Below are positions 11,440 to 23,392 of a DNA stretch of 64,000 nucleotides, piece by piece. Source of the stretch: Pohlia nutans (taxonomy: Eukaryota; Streptophyta; Bryopsida; Bryales; Mniaceae); the NCBI GenBank assembly GCA_022496805.1, contig CM040089.1, positions 39,168,372 to 39,232,371 on the forward strand. Reading direction: 5' to 3'. Each line of letters opens with the position of its first letter. Positions within the stretch are counted from its first letter, which is position 1. The notes beneath the pieces are model-generated. The model saw only the letters and a program-made list of their open reading frames with translations. It had not been told where the DNA came from and searched no databases. Made by a program: the position numbers and the translations under genes.

Positions 11440-12034
11440 CTAGCAAATTAGGGTTGAGCCATTGATGGGTCGCAGAGTCGTACACAGACATACACGAATC
11501 TTGTTAGTTCCAAAACGAGCCCACGCAGATGAGGAAAACCTTGTACTAGGAAACTTTCCCTGGACCAATTTTATGTTGAGCCAGTAGAGATCGATGGGCG
11601 CCAGAGGCGGATTGGGCAGCACTTGCATGGCCTTGCCTACGAGATTAGGCACGATCAGCATCTGTGGGTGCGTGGCTTCGTCGATCGTGAAGGCTCCAAG
11701 CTGATCTTCCGTAAATGCGTTCACCGATGTGCACACCAAGCCGCCATCCATGGCCGACACATCATAATCGTAACCCTTGAGCGAAACGTCATTTATGATC
11801 TCGTTCTTGACGCTGAGCCACCTCCGGGAACTCGTGTTAAAGATGCTCCTGCAGGGGACGTCTTTGTTGCGACCTTTCTGTGGATATCACGCGCGGCTTC
11901 ACGACGAAACAGGCGGAGTGACAAGACGCGGCAGTACTCGAAACGTTGAGAGTGGCAAACTCCGGTGTGGAGATGAGTGCGTTCCATCTCTTTGCAGATG
12001 GTGCAAATTTTTGTCTTTCTACAGTTGACTCCAT
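11440..12034 (-). pseudogene. Captured F-box gene fragment, frameshifted
   Basis: Read on the minus strand, the upstream part (about 12034-11840) contains AKRWNALISTPEFATL, which looks like the C-terminal half of a plant F-box (usually CKRW..LI..P.F), followed by CHSACFVVKPRVIS. The reading frame then shifts near 11850 and continues with FNTSSRRWLSVKNEI and DYDVSAMDGGLVCTSVNAF. That layout (description of the product, then a GGL-C motif, then an LP.PP-like stretch) is typical of F-box proteins with a C-terminal beta-propeller region. F-box proteins are SCF ubiquitin-ligase substrate receptors. The fragment is GC-rich within AT-rich TIR arms, lacks both gene ends, and is interrupted, so it is probably non-functional. 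A possible captured splice donor, GTATGT, follows NKIR near 11488. Confidence 0.6.
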
Positions 12035-12103
12035 CTCTCACCGTCCAAGCTCTGTGTCGAGCTCTGCAGACAAAGAGCAACACCGCCGATCAAGAAAAGG
12101 CAG

Positions 12104-12123
12104 GGGTGCGCGGCCGCGCACCC
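12104..12123. repeat. Perfect 20-bp GC palindrome shared with the 8.25-kb element
   Basis: GGGTGCGCGGCCGCGCACCC is its own reverse complement. The identical 20-mer lies at 26232-26251 and a two-mismatch copy at 19023-19042, in each case where a TIR arm meets the cargo. Confidence 0.9.
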
Positions 12124-12528
12124 CATGAGCCCCAGACAAGACTTTTTTAATTTTAATTTATTTTAATTTAAATTCAAATTTTCTTCTCCCTTCCGCTGTT
12201 AGGGTTCAGCCGGCGGCTAACCCTAAATGGCAAAGGAAGAAGAAGAAAAAAAAATTCTAAAAAAATTCTTTGGTGCGGAAAATAAGAAGACAAAAAAGAA
12301 AAAAGAAAAAAGAAAAAAGATATAAGAAAAGATAAAAATACATAAAAGAAAAGATAAAGATAAGGATAAAAAAAAAAAAAAAAAAAATTTTGTTTCTTTA
12401 CAACATAAGCGATTGTAGAAAGACAAAATCGTTGCTTTTTTGAGAACTTTTTACACAAAAAATTTTAAGCAAAATTTGCTCATGAAATGAACGCACTTGG
12501 CCAAGTGCATAAATAGCGAATTGCGTGT

Positions 12529-14025
12529 TAGTTCTAGTTCCAAGTGTGTGAATTGGAAATTTGAGAAATTCTCAAGAGTTAGTATTCTTCACATAGATAG
12601 TCAATTTTAAGTTGTATATGAGGTGTTTACAACATACCACTATTTGTTTTCGTATATTCACAACTGAAGAGAAAAAATCAAAGGCAACAAATGCAAATTG
12701 GAAAGCAATATCTGAAGAGCACTGCATGTTGGACATGTTGTCCGCTACTTTGTGATTTGAGTGCTATCGCTTCAAAACTCCCAATCCACGTTCAACACAA
12801 TTGGAGCACCAACAACTCTTCACAAACATGCAATCATAAAAAGAGATTACTTGCGGGCTCAAGGTTTACTACAAGGATGTACACCATCTAGACAACAAAA
12901 ATTAGGATCGATCCGTGACAAAGATGAAAATTTTGAAAATTCATAATTTATTCATGTGGAGTTTGAATAATGTGTGCAAATTTGTGTTGGAATCTTTTTC
13001 AATTTGTCAATAGGATCCCATTCTGATAATCTGGTTTAATATGTAAATATGTTTAATTTCTATAAGGGGCGGTTTTGAGTGCAAATACCTTAATTTTGTT
13101 TCTTTATTATAGGATTCATTTGGTGCTCTAATGCTTTCATATTCTAATGAATGGAAGCCCCTCAATGAATCTTGAAAGGAGGAAGAAGTGTTTTCACTTC
13201 TTTCATGCTTCAACAACATTGTTGTTTCTACACATATGAATTATTATAGGTTTTCCACCAAATCCATAGATTCATACTATAATTCAATGGGAAACTTACA
13301 TTATATACCGGCAATAGGGTTATCTTTTAACTCACCTTAAGTTTGATTAAGATACCATGACTTTTTCTTTAATATACTCTTATTTTTTCACTCCAACTTG
13401 TTACAATGTATAGAAGAGCATGGTTGTTTATCTTTAGTAGGTGTGTAAGAACTTAGTGGTCTCTAAACTCAAGGAAAACTAATTTTGCCATCTTTCTTGA
13501 TGGCAAGACTAGTTTTCCATGAGTGTGATATTTGGTGCATATGAGTGTGAGAATGTGCATATTTGGTGCATAGTGTGACAAAAGTGGTTTTGTAATTAAT
13601 TATTTAGTTCAAAGCACACACATGACATGTGTCAATGTGTGGAGGCCCAATAATATTTTATTTCAGCCACGTATCAATGTGTGGAGGACCCAACAATGTG
13701 TCTATTTCAGATTTAGAACTATTAGAAACATAAGAAAAAACTAAATTCTTCATCCCATATATGATAGACAGGAAATAATTGCAATCTTGACCCTTGGAAT
13801 TAACATTTATTCAAAGCTTCTACATTTTTAGTATGCACAACTCACTATTAACAACATTGCGCTTCTCTACATGTGAGAAACAAACACTGCTATCAACCTT
13901 TACATTAACCCTGTGTCTTCACCAGTGAATTCATGTACAATTAGAATAAATACTTAATCTTGTAGCTACTTAAGGGTTAAAAAATATAAATATAAAAGAA
14001 TTGAAGTAGAAGAGACTACTATGCA
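12529..14025. other. AT-rich interval, nothing recognised
   Basis: No supported gene or bounded element. Around 13630-13715 a roughly 50-bp stretch with TCAATGTGTGGAGG and TATTTCAG occurs twice in tandem. Confidence 0.45.
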
Positions 14026-14846
14026 GGGCGTTTGTATGGTACGGTCCACTAGAATTATTGTCCCCGTGCACTCTTTTGAGGATTTTGAGGATTTGAAAAA
14101 TCAATTTCAGAGAAAAATATTTTTGTGAAATCTAAAGTGATAGAATGGACCATACTGATAACAGAGAATTTTTTTTTGATAGAAAATTAAAATTTCGGCA
14201 TTATATTTTAATGGGGGATGAAACAAAGGGTAAACTAGTGCATTGTCACAGTGCATAATATGCACTCTAAATTCTAAAAGAGAGGGAGAACAGAGGATTG
14301 TGGATGGACTTTCGAGCTATGAATTTTTCAGTGTTCAAATATGTGAAGAAAAGTATCTTCCAATTTTTTCAATTTTTAAATTTCATAAAGTTTCAAATTT
14401 TAAAATGTGTTAATTTTGGGAGGGATTAGTGGTTTCTCTGTTTTAAAAACTTTTTTGATGGATTTCTTTTTTTAATGTACTTCATAATGAAAATTTGCAA
14501 GTTGGCTTATTTTTGGATTTTTTTAATATGGAATAAGATGTGAGCTATATTTACATTCAAAGTTTGATCATAAATTGGTAAAATTGTAATAAAAATGGGA
14601 GTTTTGATACTGAAAATCTTCAACATAAAATCATTTTAACATTCTAAAATTTTATTTTTTTGGATAATATGTACATAAATCTAGAAGTTGGTTTACTCGT
14701 TTTTCATTGAATTGTTGCTACATAATTTTCAAATTGGATTGAAAGTTAACTTTTTATACAAAATGCTCGAAGTGCACAAAATAATGTGCACCAAAATGTA
14801 GTTAGTTCACCAAGAGGAGTTAGTGGACCGTACTATACAAACGCCC
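14026..14846. mobile_element. 821-bp TIR element, 26-bp terminal inverted repeats
   Basis: Left end GGGCGTTTGTATGGTACGGT, continuing CCACTA, is matched on the opposite strand by the right end with a single difference in 26 bases. The interior is AT-rich and non-coding. Flanking bases give no convincing target duplication. Superfamily undetermined. Confidence 0.7.
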
Positions 14847-17079
14847 TACACCAAATTATCATATGATCATATTCACTTGGATTCACCTATATACATTTAG
14901 ATTCATTTAGATTCACCTGGATTTATAGTTTTATATAGAAAGCCACCAAAGATGCACAACAATCAATTGCATGAAAATGTTAGAAAATATGAAAATGCTA
15001 TGAAGTTTAACATGGATATGTGTTTGTTCAAAACCCCATACAAATAGGGAAACTTGTTAAGAAGAGTTACTTAATGACAATCCGGCCCACTTAATAATTT
15101 TTAGAATCTATTTGTGTACCATATACAAAAATTAAAAATATCCACATTGAGAACCAAATTTAGAATATGAAGCATTAACTTATTCATTAGTGAAATAGTG
15201 AAGTGTTTCCTCGCTAGTGAAGTGTTTGGCCCAATTACTCACTAGTGAAACAAAGCAACAACGACAACTCCCAAGCAACAACAACTCCTAAACAACAACA
15301 TCCAAAGCAACAACAACTGAAATTGAGAATATGGAGATGGAGTTAGAGATAAAGGTGAGAGAGATAATCTCCACCATTCATCTCAGCCGCCAACCATCTC
15401 AATCCCCACCCTTCATCTAAGCCGCCTTTCATCCTCATTCATCCTTATTCTTCGTCATACTTCCACATTCATTCTCAATTGTCCTAGCTCTCTCGTGTCG
15501 TGACAAGTACTACTCCTTAACCATCATGTGAAGTCTCCTAGCACTAATTAATTAATGCCTAGCATGGAAAATTTAGTTTTAGTGCATAGTGATAAGAACA
15601 TATCGAGGGAAATTTCATCATATTAAAACTTCGTCACTAGTGGGGGCCAGGGTAGGGCACTTCAATACCCCACATGTGCAACTCGCTACATTAACTTCCA
15701 ATCAATCACTTGTCTCATACAGTGCAATAAAAAAAATCTTCACCATTTATTATTCAATTTAATAATTTAAAAAGAAAAAGTAGTGTTTTCTAGGGTTGCA
15801 CAACCACGGAAAAAATTGACTATTTGCTAGAGCAAAGAGAATATTTTGGCAGGTCCAAGTATCAAATGCTTGCATTTCATCTAAAAAATGCCACTATCAT
15901 CTATTTTGAAAGATGGGCTAGAGGATGGGTGGTGATGCTCTTACAAAGAGTTCATACTAGGGGTTGTCACGCTTTCTTTCCATTCTCAATTTCCAGAGAA
16001 TGGATAAGTGGTGTTTTCTCCTTGAATTGTGGAAGACCCATTTTTTGAAGATTGAGAAGCTTCATTTATTCTCCTCGGCAGGTAAATTCCCCTATTTGCT
16101 AATTTTGACATTCTTTACACGCATTCAAGGGGTGACACGACTTGGTTTGTGGAGAATGGTTAGGATTGGCTCCTAAATTCTCTCATGAGGTTCTTATGGC
16201 CCATTTACACTAGTCACCCAAAGCGAATGCAACATAGAATCTGCGTTTGTCAAGTAAGTATTGGTAGCTACAATGTACTCATGTAATTTTTTTTTTTTTA
16301 ACCTGACGCGTGCAAAAGTGCTCCAAAGCATTTTGGGTGCGGCAAGAAATTTGCGCTGCACCAACGGACATGCATTGGCCAAAAGCAGGAAGAGACAAGG
16401 CTCTGACACCGCAATAAAATTGTATATTATTTTCGAAATTTACTTTGCAGCATTCCAGGAACGCAACGCAAGTATTGGAGCTTCTTGGTGTGAATGGGCC
16501 ATCAATCTTTTAGAGAATCAACTTCTTGAAAGCATGGTGACAGCTAGAGCTAGAGCTAGAGCTCACGCAAACTTGCATAGGTCCCTCGAACGCATGGCAT
16601 GACCATGGCCCTGTGCCCCATCTCATTGTTACCATGACCTTGCCCCCGCCCTCACTTCCTACAGGATTAAGGACCTTTGTCTAACTTGGAGATGAATTGG
16701 GCGACTTGTGTTTTTAGAAATTTTGATTAGGTCTTATATAGGCTTCCTTTTTGTAAATTTTTATTTTAATTGTTATCAACACATGCAATGTTATTCATTA
16801 ATTCTAGTGATATAAAATTTGATCGTATCTAATTTATATTTTTTGTAATGTGATCAGTTGAATTTGTCATTTTAAAACCATGAATCTTTGGTCCTTTCAG
16901 GATTAAAAGTGGACACAAAAAAATTATAATTGCTTAATAATGGTATCATCTCTACTCCACATCTAAACACTAATGGTAACATCTCTATTCTTCTTTTAGT
17001 CCAATTTGTACCACCAAACCCAGCTCCAAAGATTAAAAAAATAACCCACTCAGATTCTCCATACACATTACATTAGACC
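14847..17079. other. Intergenic DNA without a recognised gene
   Basis: Mixed-composition sequence. Around 15330-15500 it is C/T-rich and could be leader-like, but no exon follows. Near 16197 a lone GGCCCATTTACACTAG resembles the Harbinger-like end at 33344. A short GCTAGA microsatellite lies at 16542-16562. Nothing else could be supported. Confidence 0.4.
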
Positions 17080-18519
17080 ACAAAACAAATTAAACAAAAG
17101 AAAAATACAAAATCACAAAAAAAATACAATACATAGCTATGTCAATGGACACTTCAAAAAACTATAACATATACCAAATGGATGCCACAACGAGAATTCT
17201 TCCTATTAAACGAACTTGCAATAATTGAACACTACATTACTCTACTTACATGATACTACAAAAAACACCAACATAGATACTATAAAAACATCATAAATCC
17301 ACATTTTACTCTTGAACAAACTAGAGATGAAAAATTCATCCCACCATCCACAATAATCCCATTCATGAACACATTTTCCTTAACAAAATTTGACCTAGAA
17401 AATGAACTAACCCACATATATAAAGACACAATTATACACCCCATCACCATTCCAACCACCAAACTAAACTGGTTACAACAACAAAGCACAATATAGCACA
17501 CACGGCCTAGTACCACCTACATAATCATTTGAAACTGAACTAGTATCGCTATATCAAAGATATAAATACAGAATCCCAATAATGACCCACTAAAAGTATC
17601 ACAATGCACTTTACCAATTAACATCTTGAATTCCCTTATAAGAACATTTAATATTTCCCATTCATATTTCTCCTAACTACTAATATGATCCACACAAACA
17701 ACAAAATTCTACTCTTCATTCACAAGAGATAATTTTTTTGGATCACTCGACGCCGCCTTTCAATAAAAATGGAAAAGAACTGGATATGCACAACCATGTA
17801 ACAAAAAACAGCCCAACAAGCAATACATTGGACAAGATTAGCAGCCAAAAATCACCCAACCACCATCACTACACTAGTCATACTAGACATAAATTGGTAC
17901 CAAATTTTTTTCCCATATGTAATTGGACCATTCCCTGACACATATGTTATTGCCCAAGGATCAACGACCCCTCCAAAACTAAACAAACCATAGTTAGAAC
18001 CACTTACAATACACATTCATTGCATCCACCATCAAAATCACAACATCAGCACATCCAACCAAATGAACACACTTAAATCAATAATAAAAAACTTTCAAAT
18101 ACCACAATACTACATACAAAATGCTACACCTACGTCCAACAATACAACGATAAAAATAAATACAAAATGGAATAAATTTATGTATCCACAAAACAACAAC
18201 ACGACAAATATGAATATACACCCATTTCCAAACTATGAGACACGTATTCAATTAAAATTCCGCCACAACATAACTACTATACCAATGGATCCTTCAAACA
18301 ACCCAAATAACGTTGAGATAGGTATTGGATACCTGAAAAAAATGGATATGAGATATATAACCCAACAAAAGATGAAACACAAATATCAAAAAGACTACCA
18401 ATCCTACAAACCATATTTACAGCATAATTAATGGCCATACAAAATACACTATGAATAATTACTGCCAAATACCCAAATGAACTAGAAAACATATTCATAG
18501 ACTGCCTCAACTGTCTATA
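17080..18519 (+). mobile_element. Left part of a decayed, G-poor retroelement
   Basis: Composition changes to A/C-rich and strikingly G-poor, and the same composition resumes at 26778, immediately beyond the 8.25-kb element. The last six bases, TCTATA (18514-18519), are repeated at 26772-26777, as expected if one sequence was split by the insertion. Frames such as 18063-18431 stay open largely because G-containing stops are rare. Retroelement identity rests on the right-hand part. Confidence 0.45.
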
Positions 18520-19022
18520 ACACAGAATTCGCTATTTACGCACTTGGCCATATAATCATGCACTTGGTTCCCAAGCGCATAAATTTTTTTGTCTAATTTT
18601 TTTTTTAAAAACCGACAATTATTGTCTTTCTTCAATCCCTTACATTGTAAACAAACAATTATATTAATTATTGTTTATTCTTATCTTTATCTTTTCTTTT
18701 TTACCTTGATTTCTTTCTTGTCTTCTTTCTTGTCTTCCTCTTGTCTTTCTTCTTGTCTTCCTTTTGGTCTTCTTTCTTGTTTTCTTTTTCTTCTACTTCT
18801 TCTTCAGTTGTGGCTGTTGAACCCTAAATAATGGGAGCAAAGCACCAAAAACAAAGGGTTTTATTCATTTTAAAATTTAAAATATATTTTTACTTTATTT
18901 GGCCGTGGGGTGCTACTGAACCCTAAATAGCAGCCACAAAAATATATATATATATTTGGATGTGGCGTGCTATTGAACCCTACGCTGCGGCCGCCCAAAA
19001 AAAAAATCTATTTTTGGCTGTT

Positions 19023-19042
19023 GGATGCGCGGTCGCGCACCC
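19023..19042. repeat. Near-palindrome at the inner edge of the left TIR arm
   Basis: GGATGCGCGGTCGCGCACCC differs at two positions from the perfect palindrome at 12104 and 26232. It is followed by AAAGACCC and then directly by the heptamer array. Confidence 0.85.
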
Positions 19043-19050
19043 AAAGACCC

Positions 19051-22000
19051 TCCCGTCTCCCGTCTCCCGTCTCCCGTCTCCCGTCTCCCGTCTCCCGTCT
19101 CCCGTCTCCCGTCTCCCGTCTCCCGTCTCCCGTCTCCCGTCTCCCGTCTCCCGTCTCCCGTCTCCCGTCTCCCGTCTCCCGTCTCCCGTCTCCCGTCTCC
19201 CGTCTCCCGTCTCCCGTCTCCCGTCTCCCGTCTCCCCTCTCCCGTCTCCCCTCTCCCGTCTCCCCTCTCCCGTCTCCCGTCTCCCCTCTCCCGTCTCCCC
19301 TCTCCCGTCTCCCCTCTCCCGTCTCCCCTCTCCCGTCTCCCCTCTCCCCTCTCCCGTCTCCCCTCTCCCCTCTCCCGTCTCCCGTCTCCCCTCTCCCCTC
19401 TCCCGTCTCCCGTCTCCCGTCTCCCGTCTCCCGTCTCCCGTCTCCCGTCTCCCGTCTCCCCTCTCCCGTCTCCCGTCTCCCGTCTCCCCTCTCCCGTCTC
19501 CCGTCTCCCGTCTCCCGTCTCCCGTCTCCCCTCTCCTGTCTCCCGTCTCCCGTCTCCCGTCTCCCGTCTCCCGTCTCCCGTCTCCCGTCTCCCGTCTCCC
19601 CTCTCCCCTCTCCCCTCTCCCGTCTCCCGTCTCCCGTCTCCCGTCTCCCCTCTCCCGTCTCCCGTCTCCCGTCTCCCGTCTCCCGTCTCCCGTCTCCCGT
19701 CTCCCCTCTCCCCTCTCCCCTCTCCCGTCTCCCGTCTCCCGTCTCCCCTCTCCCCTCTCCCGTCTCCCGTCTCCCGTCTCCCGTCTCCCGTCTCCCGTCT
19801 CCCGTCTCCCGTCTCCCGTCTCCCGTCTCCCGTCTCCCGTCTCCCGTCTCCCGTCTCCCGTCTCCCCTCTCCCGTCTCCCGTCTCCCGTCTCCCGTCTCC
19901 CGTCTCCCGTCTCCCCTCTCCCGTCTCCCCTCTCCCGTCTCCCGTCTCCCCTCTCCCGTCTCCCGTCTCCCGTCTCCCGTCTCCCGTCTCCCGTCTCCCC
20001 TCTCCCGTCTCCCGTCTCCCGTCTCCCGTCTCCCGTCTCCCGTCTCCCGTCTCCCGTCTCCCGTCTCCCGTCTCCCGTCTCCCGTCTCCCCTCTCCCCTC
20101 TCCCGTCTCCCGTCTCCCGTCTCCCGTCTCCCGTCTCCCGTCTCCCGTCTCCCGTCTCCCGTCTCCCGTCTCCCGTCTCCCGTCTCCCGTCTCCCGTCTC
20201 CCGTCTCCCGTCTCCCGTCTCCCGTCTCCCCGTCTCCCGTCTCCCGTCTCCCGTCTCCCGTCTCCCGTCTCCCGTCTCCCGTCTCCCGTCTCCCGTCTCC
20301 CGTCTCCCGTCTCCCGTCTCCCGTCTCCCGTCTCCCGTCTCCCGTCTCCCGTCTCCCGTCTCCCGTCTCCCGTCTCCCGTCTCCCGTCTCCCGTCTCCCG
20401 TCTCCCGTCTCCCGTCTCCCGTCTCCCGTCTCCCGTCTCCCGTCTCCCGTCTCCCCTCTCCCTCTCCCCTCTCCCGTCTCCCCTCTCCCGTCTCCCCTCT
20501 CCCGTCTCCCCTCTCCCGTCTCCCCTCTCCCGTCTCCCCTCTCCCGTCTCCCCTCTCCCGTCTCCCCTCTCCCGTCTCCCCTCTCCCGTCTCCCCTCTCC
20601 CGTCTCCCCTCTCCCGTCTCCCCTCTCCCGTCTCCCCTCTCCCGTCTCCCCTCTCCCGTCTCCCCTCTCCCGTCTCCCCTCTCCCGTCTCCCCTCTCCCG
20701 TCTCCCGTCTCCCGTCTCCCGTCTCCCGTCTCCCGTCTCCCGTCTCCCGTCTCCCGTCTCCCGTCTCCCGTCTCCCGTCTCCCCTCTCCCGTCTCCCCTC
20801 TCCCGTCTCCCGTCTCCCCTCTCCCGTCTCCCGTCTCCCGTCTCCCGTCTCCCGTCTCCCGTCTCCCGTCTCCCCTCTCCCGTCTCCCGTCTCCCGTCTC
20901 CCGTCTCCCGTCTCCCGTCTCCCGTCTCCCGTCTCCCGTCTCCCGTCTCCCCTCTCCCGTCTCCCGTCTCCCGTCTCCCCTCTCCCCTCTCCCGTCTCCC
21001 GTCTCCCGTCTCCCGTCTCCCGTCTCCCGTCTCCCGTCTCCCGTCTCCCGTCTCCCGTCTCCCGTCTCCCGTCTCCCGTCTCCCGTCTCCCGTCTCCCGT
21101 CTCCCGTCTCCCGTCTCCCCTCTCCCGTCTCCCGTCTCCCGTCTCCCGTCTCCCGTCTCCCGTCTCCCGTCTCCCGTCTCCCGTCTCCCGTCTCCCGTCT
21201 CCCGTCTCCCGTCTCCCGTCTCCCGTCTCCCGTCTCCCGTCTCCCGTCTCCCGTCTCCCGTCTCCCGTCTCCCGTCTCCCGTCTCCCCTCTCCCGTCTCC
21301 CGTCTCCCGTCTCCCCTCTCCCCTCTCCCGTCTCCCGTCTCCCGTCTCCCGTCTCCCGTCTCCCGTCTCCCGTCTCCCGTCTCCCGTCTCCCGTCTCCCG
21401 TCTCCCGTCTCCCGTCTCCCGTCTCCCGTCTCCCGTCTCCCGTCTCCCGTCTCCCGTCTCCCGTCTCCCGTCTCCCGTCTCCCGTCTCCCGTCTCCCGTC
21501 TCCCGTCTCCCGTCTCCCGTCTCCCGTCTCCCGTCTCCCGTCTCCCGTCTCCCGTCTCCCGTCTCCCGTCTCCCGTCTCCCGTCTCCCGTCTCCCGTCTC
21601 CCGTCTCCCGTCTCCCGTCTCCCGTCTCCCGTCTCCCGTCTCCCGTCTCCCGTCTCCCGTCTCCCGTCTCCCGTCTCCCGTCTCCCGTCTCCCGTCTCCC
21701 GTCTCCCGTCTCCCGTCTCCCGTCTCCCGTCTCCCGTCTCCCGTCTCCCGTCTCCCGTCTCCCGTCTCCCGTCTCCCGTCTCCCGTCTCCCGTCTCCCCT
21801 CTCCCCTCTCCCGTCTCCCGTCTCCCGTCTCCCCTCTCCCTCTCCCGTCTCCCGTCTCCCCTCTCCCGTCTCCCCTCTCCCGTCTCCCCTCTCCCGTCTC
21901 CCCTCTCCCGTCTCCCGTCTCCCGTCTCCCCTCTCTCGTCTCCCGTCTCCCGTCTCCCGTCTCCCCTCTCCCGTCTCCCGTCTCCCCTCTCCCGTCTCCC

Positions 22001-23301
22001 CTCTCCCATCTCCCCTCTCCCGTCTCCCCTCTCCCGTCTCCCGTCTCCCGTCTCCCCTCTCCCCTCTCCCCTCTCCCCTCTCCCGTCTCCCCTCTCCCGT
22101 CTCCCCTCTCCCGTCTCCCCTCTCCCGTCTCCCCTCTCCCGTCTCCCGTCTCCCGTCTCCCGTCTCCCGTCTCCCGTCTCCCGTCTCCCGTCTCCCCTCT
22201 CCCGTCTCCCGTCTCCCGTCTCCCCTCTCCCCTCTCCCCTCTCCCGTCTCCCCTCTCCCGTCTCCCCTCTCCCGTCTCCCCTCTCCCGTCTCCCCTCTCC
22301 CGTCTCCCCTCTCCCGTCTCCCCTCTCCCGTCTCCCGTCTCCCGTCTCCCGTCTCCCGTCTCCCGTCTCCCGTCTCCCCTCTCCCGTCTCCCGTCTCCCC
22401 TCTCCCCTCTCCCGTCTCCCCTCTCCCCTCTCCCGTCTCCCGTCTCCCCTCTCCCGTCTCCCCTCTCCCCTCTCCCGTCTCCCCTCTCCCGTCTCCCGTC
22501 TCCCGTCTCCCGTCTCCCGTCTCCCGTCTCCCGTCTCCCGTCTCCCCTCTCCCGTCTCCCCTCTCCCCTCTCCCCTCTCCCCTCTCCTCTCTCCCCTCTC
22601 CCCTCTCCCGTCTCCCCTCTCCCTCTCCCGTCTCCCGTCTCCCGTCTCCCGTCTCCCGTCTCCCGTCTCCCCTCTCCCCTCTCCCCTCTCCCCTCTCCCG
22701 TCTCCCGTCTCCCGTCTCCCGTCTCCCGTCTCCCGTCTCCCGTCTCCCGTCTCCCGTCTCCCGTCTCCCGTCTCCCGTCTCCCGTCTCCCGTCTCCCCTC
22801 TCCCCTCTCCCGTCTTTCGTCTCCCGTCTCCCGTCTCCCCTCTCCCGTCTCCCCTCTCCCGTCTCCCGTCTCCCCTCTCCCCTCTCCCCTCTCCCCTCTC
22901 CCGTCTCCCGTCTCCCCTCTCCCGTCTGCCCTCTCCCGTCTCCCCTCTCCCGTCTCCCCTCTCCCGTCTCCCCTCTCCCCTCTCCCCTCTCCCCTCTCCC
23001 CTCTCCCCTCTCCCCTCTCCCCTCTCCCCTCTCCCCTCTCCCCTCTCCCCTCTCCCCTCTCCCCTCTCCCCTCTCCCCCTCTCCCCTCTCCCCTCTCCCC
23101 TCTCCCGTCTCCCGTCTCCCCTCTCCCGTCTCCCGTCTCCCGTCTCCCGTCTCCCCTCTCCCCTCTCCCCTCTCCCCTCTCCCCTCTCCCCTCTCCCCTC
23201 TCCCCTCTCCCCTCTCCCCTCTCCCCTCTCCCCTCTCCCCTCTTCCCTCTCCCCTCTCCCCTCTCCCCTCTCCCCTCTCCCCTCTCCCCTCTCCCCTCTC
23301 C
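19051..23301. repeat. 4.25-kb heptanucleotide satellite, CCCGTCT / CCCCTCT
   Basis: About 600 tandem copies of a 7-bp unit. CCCGTCT dominates the left and centre. A block near 20460-20700 alternates CCCGTCT and CCCCTCT as a regular 14-bp dimer. CCCCTCT alone fills most of about 22970-23300. Phase is broken only a handful of times, by one extra or missing C/T (near 20226, 20460, 21840, 22620 and 23075). Because neither heptamer makes a stop in any frame, reading frames of over 1400 codons exist on both strands (Pro-Ser-Val/Leu-Ser repeats, or Gly-Arg-Glu repeats on the minus strand); these are not genes. Confidence 0.98.
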
Positions 23302-23392
23302 TCATATATATAGAAGAGAGGAGAGGTCTCTCCCATTCACTCTCCCACTCCCTCTCTCTCCCTCTCTCCTCTCCCCTATATATATGAGGAGA
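23302..23392. repeat. Inverted repeat closing the satellite
   Basis: CTCATATATATAG after the last heptamer pairs with CTATATATATGAG just before the CACTA element, with CT/GA-rich text between. It may be the original edge of the satellite or a small hairpin that blocked further expansion. Confidence 0.6.

Larger units (their letters stand above)
11026..12528. mobile_element. Long-TIR (Mutator-like) element carrying a captured gene fragment
   Basis: The ends ACATGCAATTCGCTATTTAC and, inverted, ACACGCAATTCGCTATTTAT begin long inverted arms. These continue through GCACTTGG, a TTGTCTTTCTACAATC segment and several hundred bases of TCTTTT-rich DNA on the left and its AAAAGA-rich complement on the right. 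The same ends bound the 8.25-kb element at 18520-26771. Inside lie a GC-rich antisense F-box fragment and the palindrome GGGTGCGCGGCCGCGCACCC (12104-12123). No transposase is visible. Long TIRs plus a captured gene resemble Pack-MULEs, but no 9-bp duplication was found, so the superfamily is inferred. Confidence 0.75.

Noticed and set aside
19051..23301. Interstitial telomere repeat
   Set aside because: The period is 7 bp as in plant telomeres, but the unit CCCGTCT/CCCCTCT is not CCCTAAA and no TTTAGGG runs occur.
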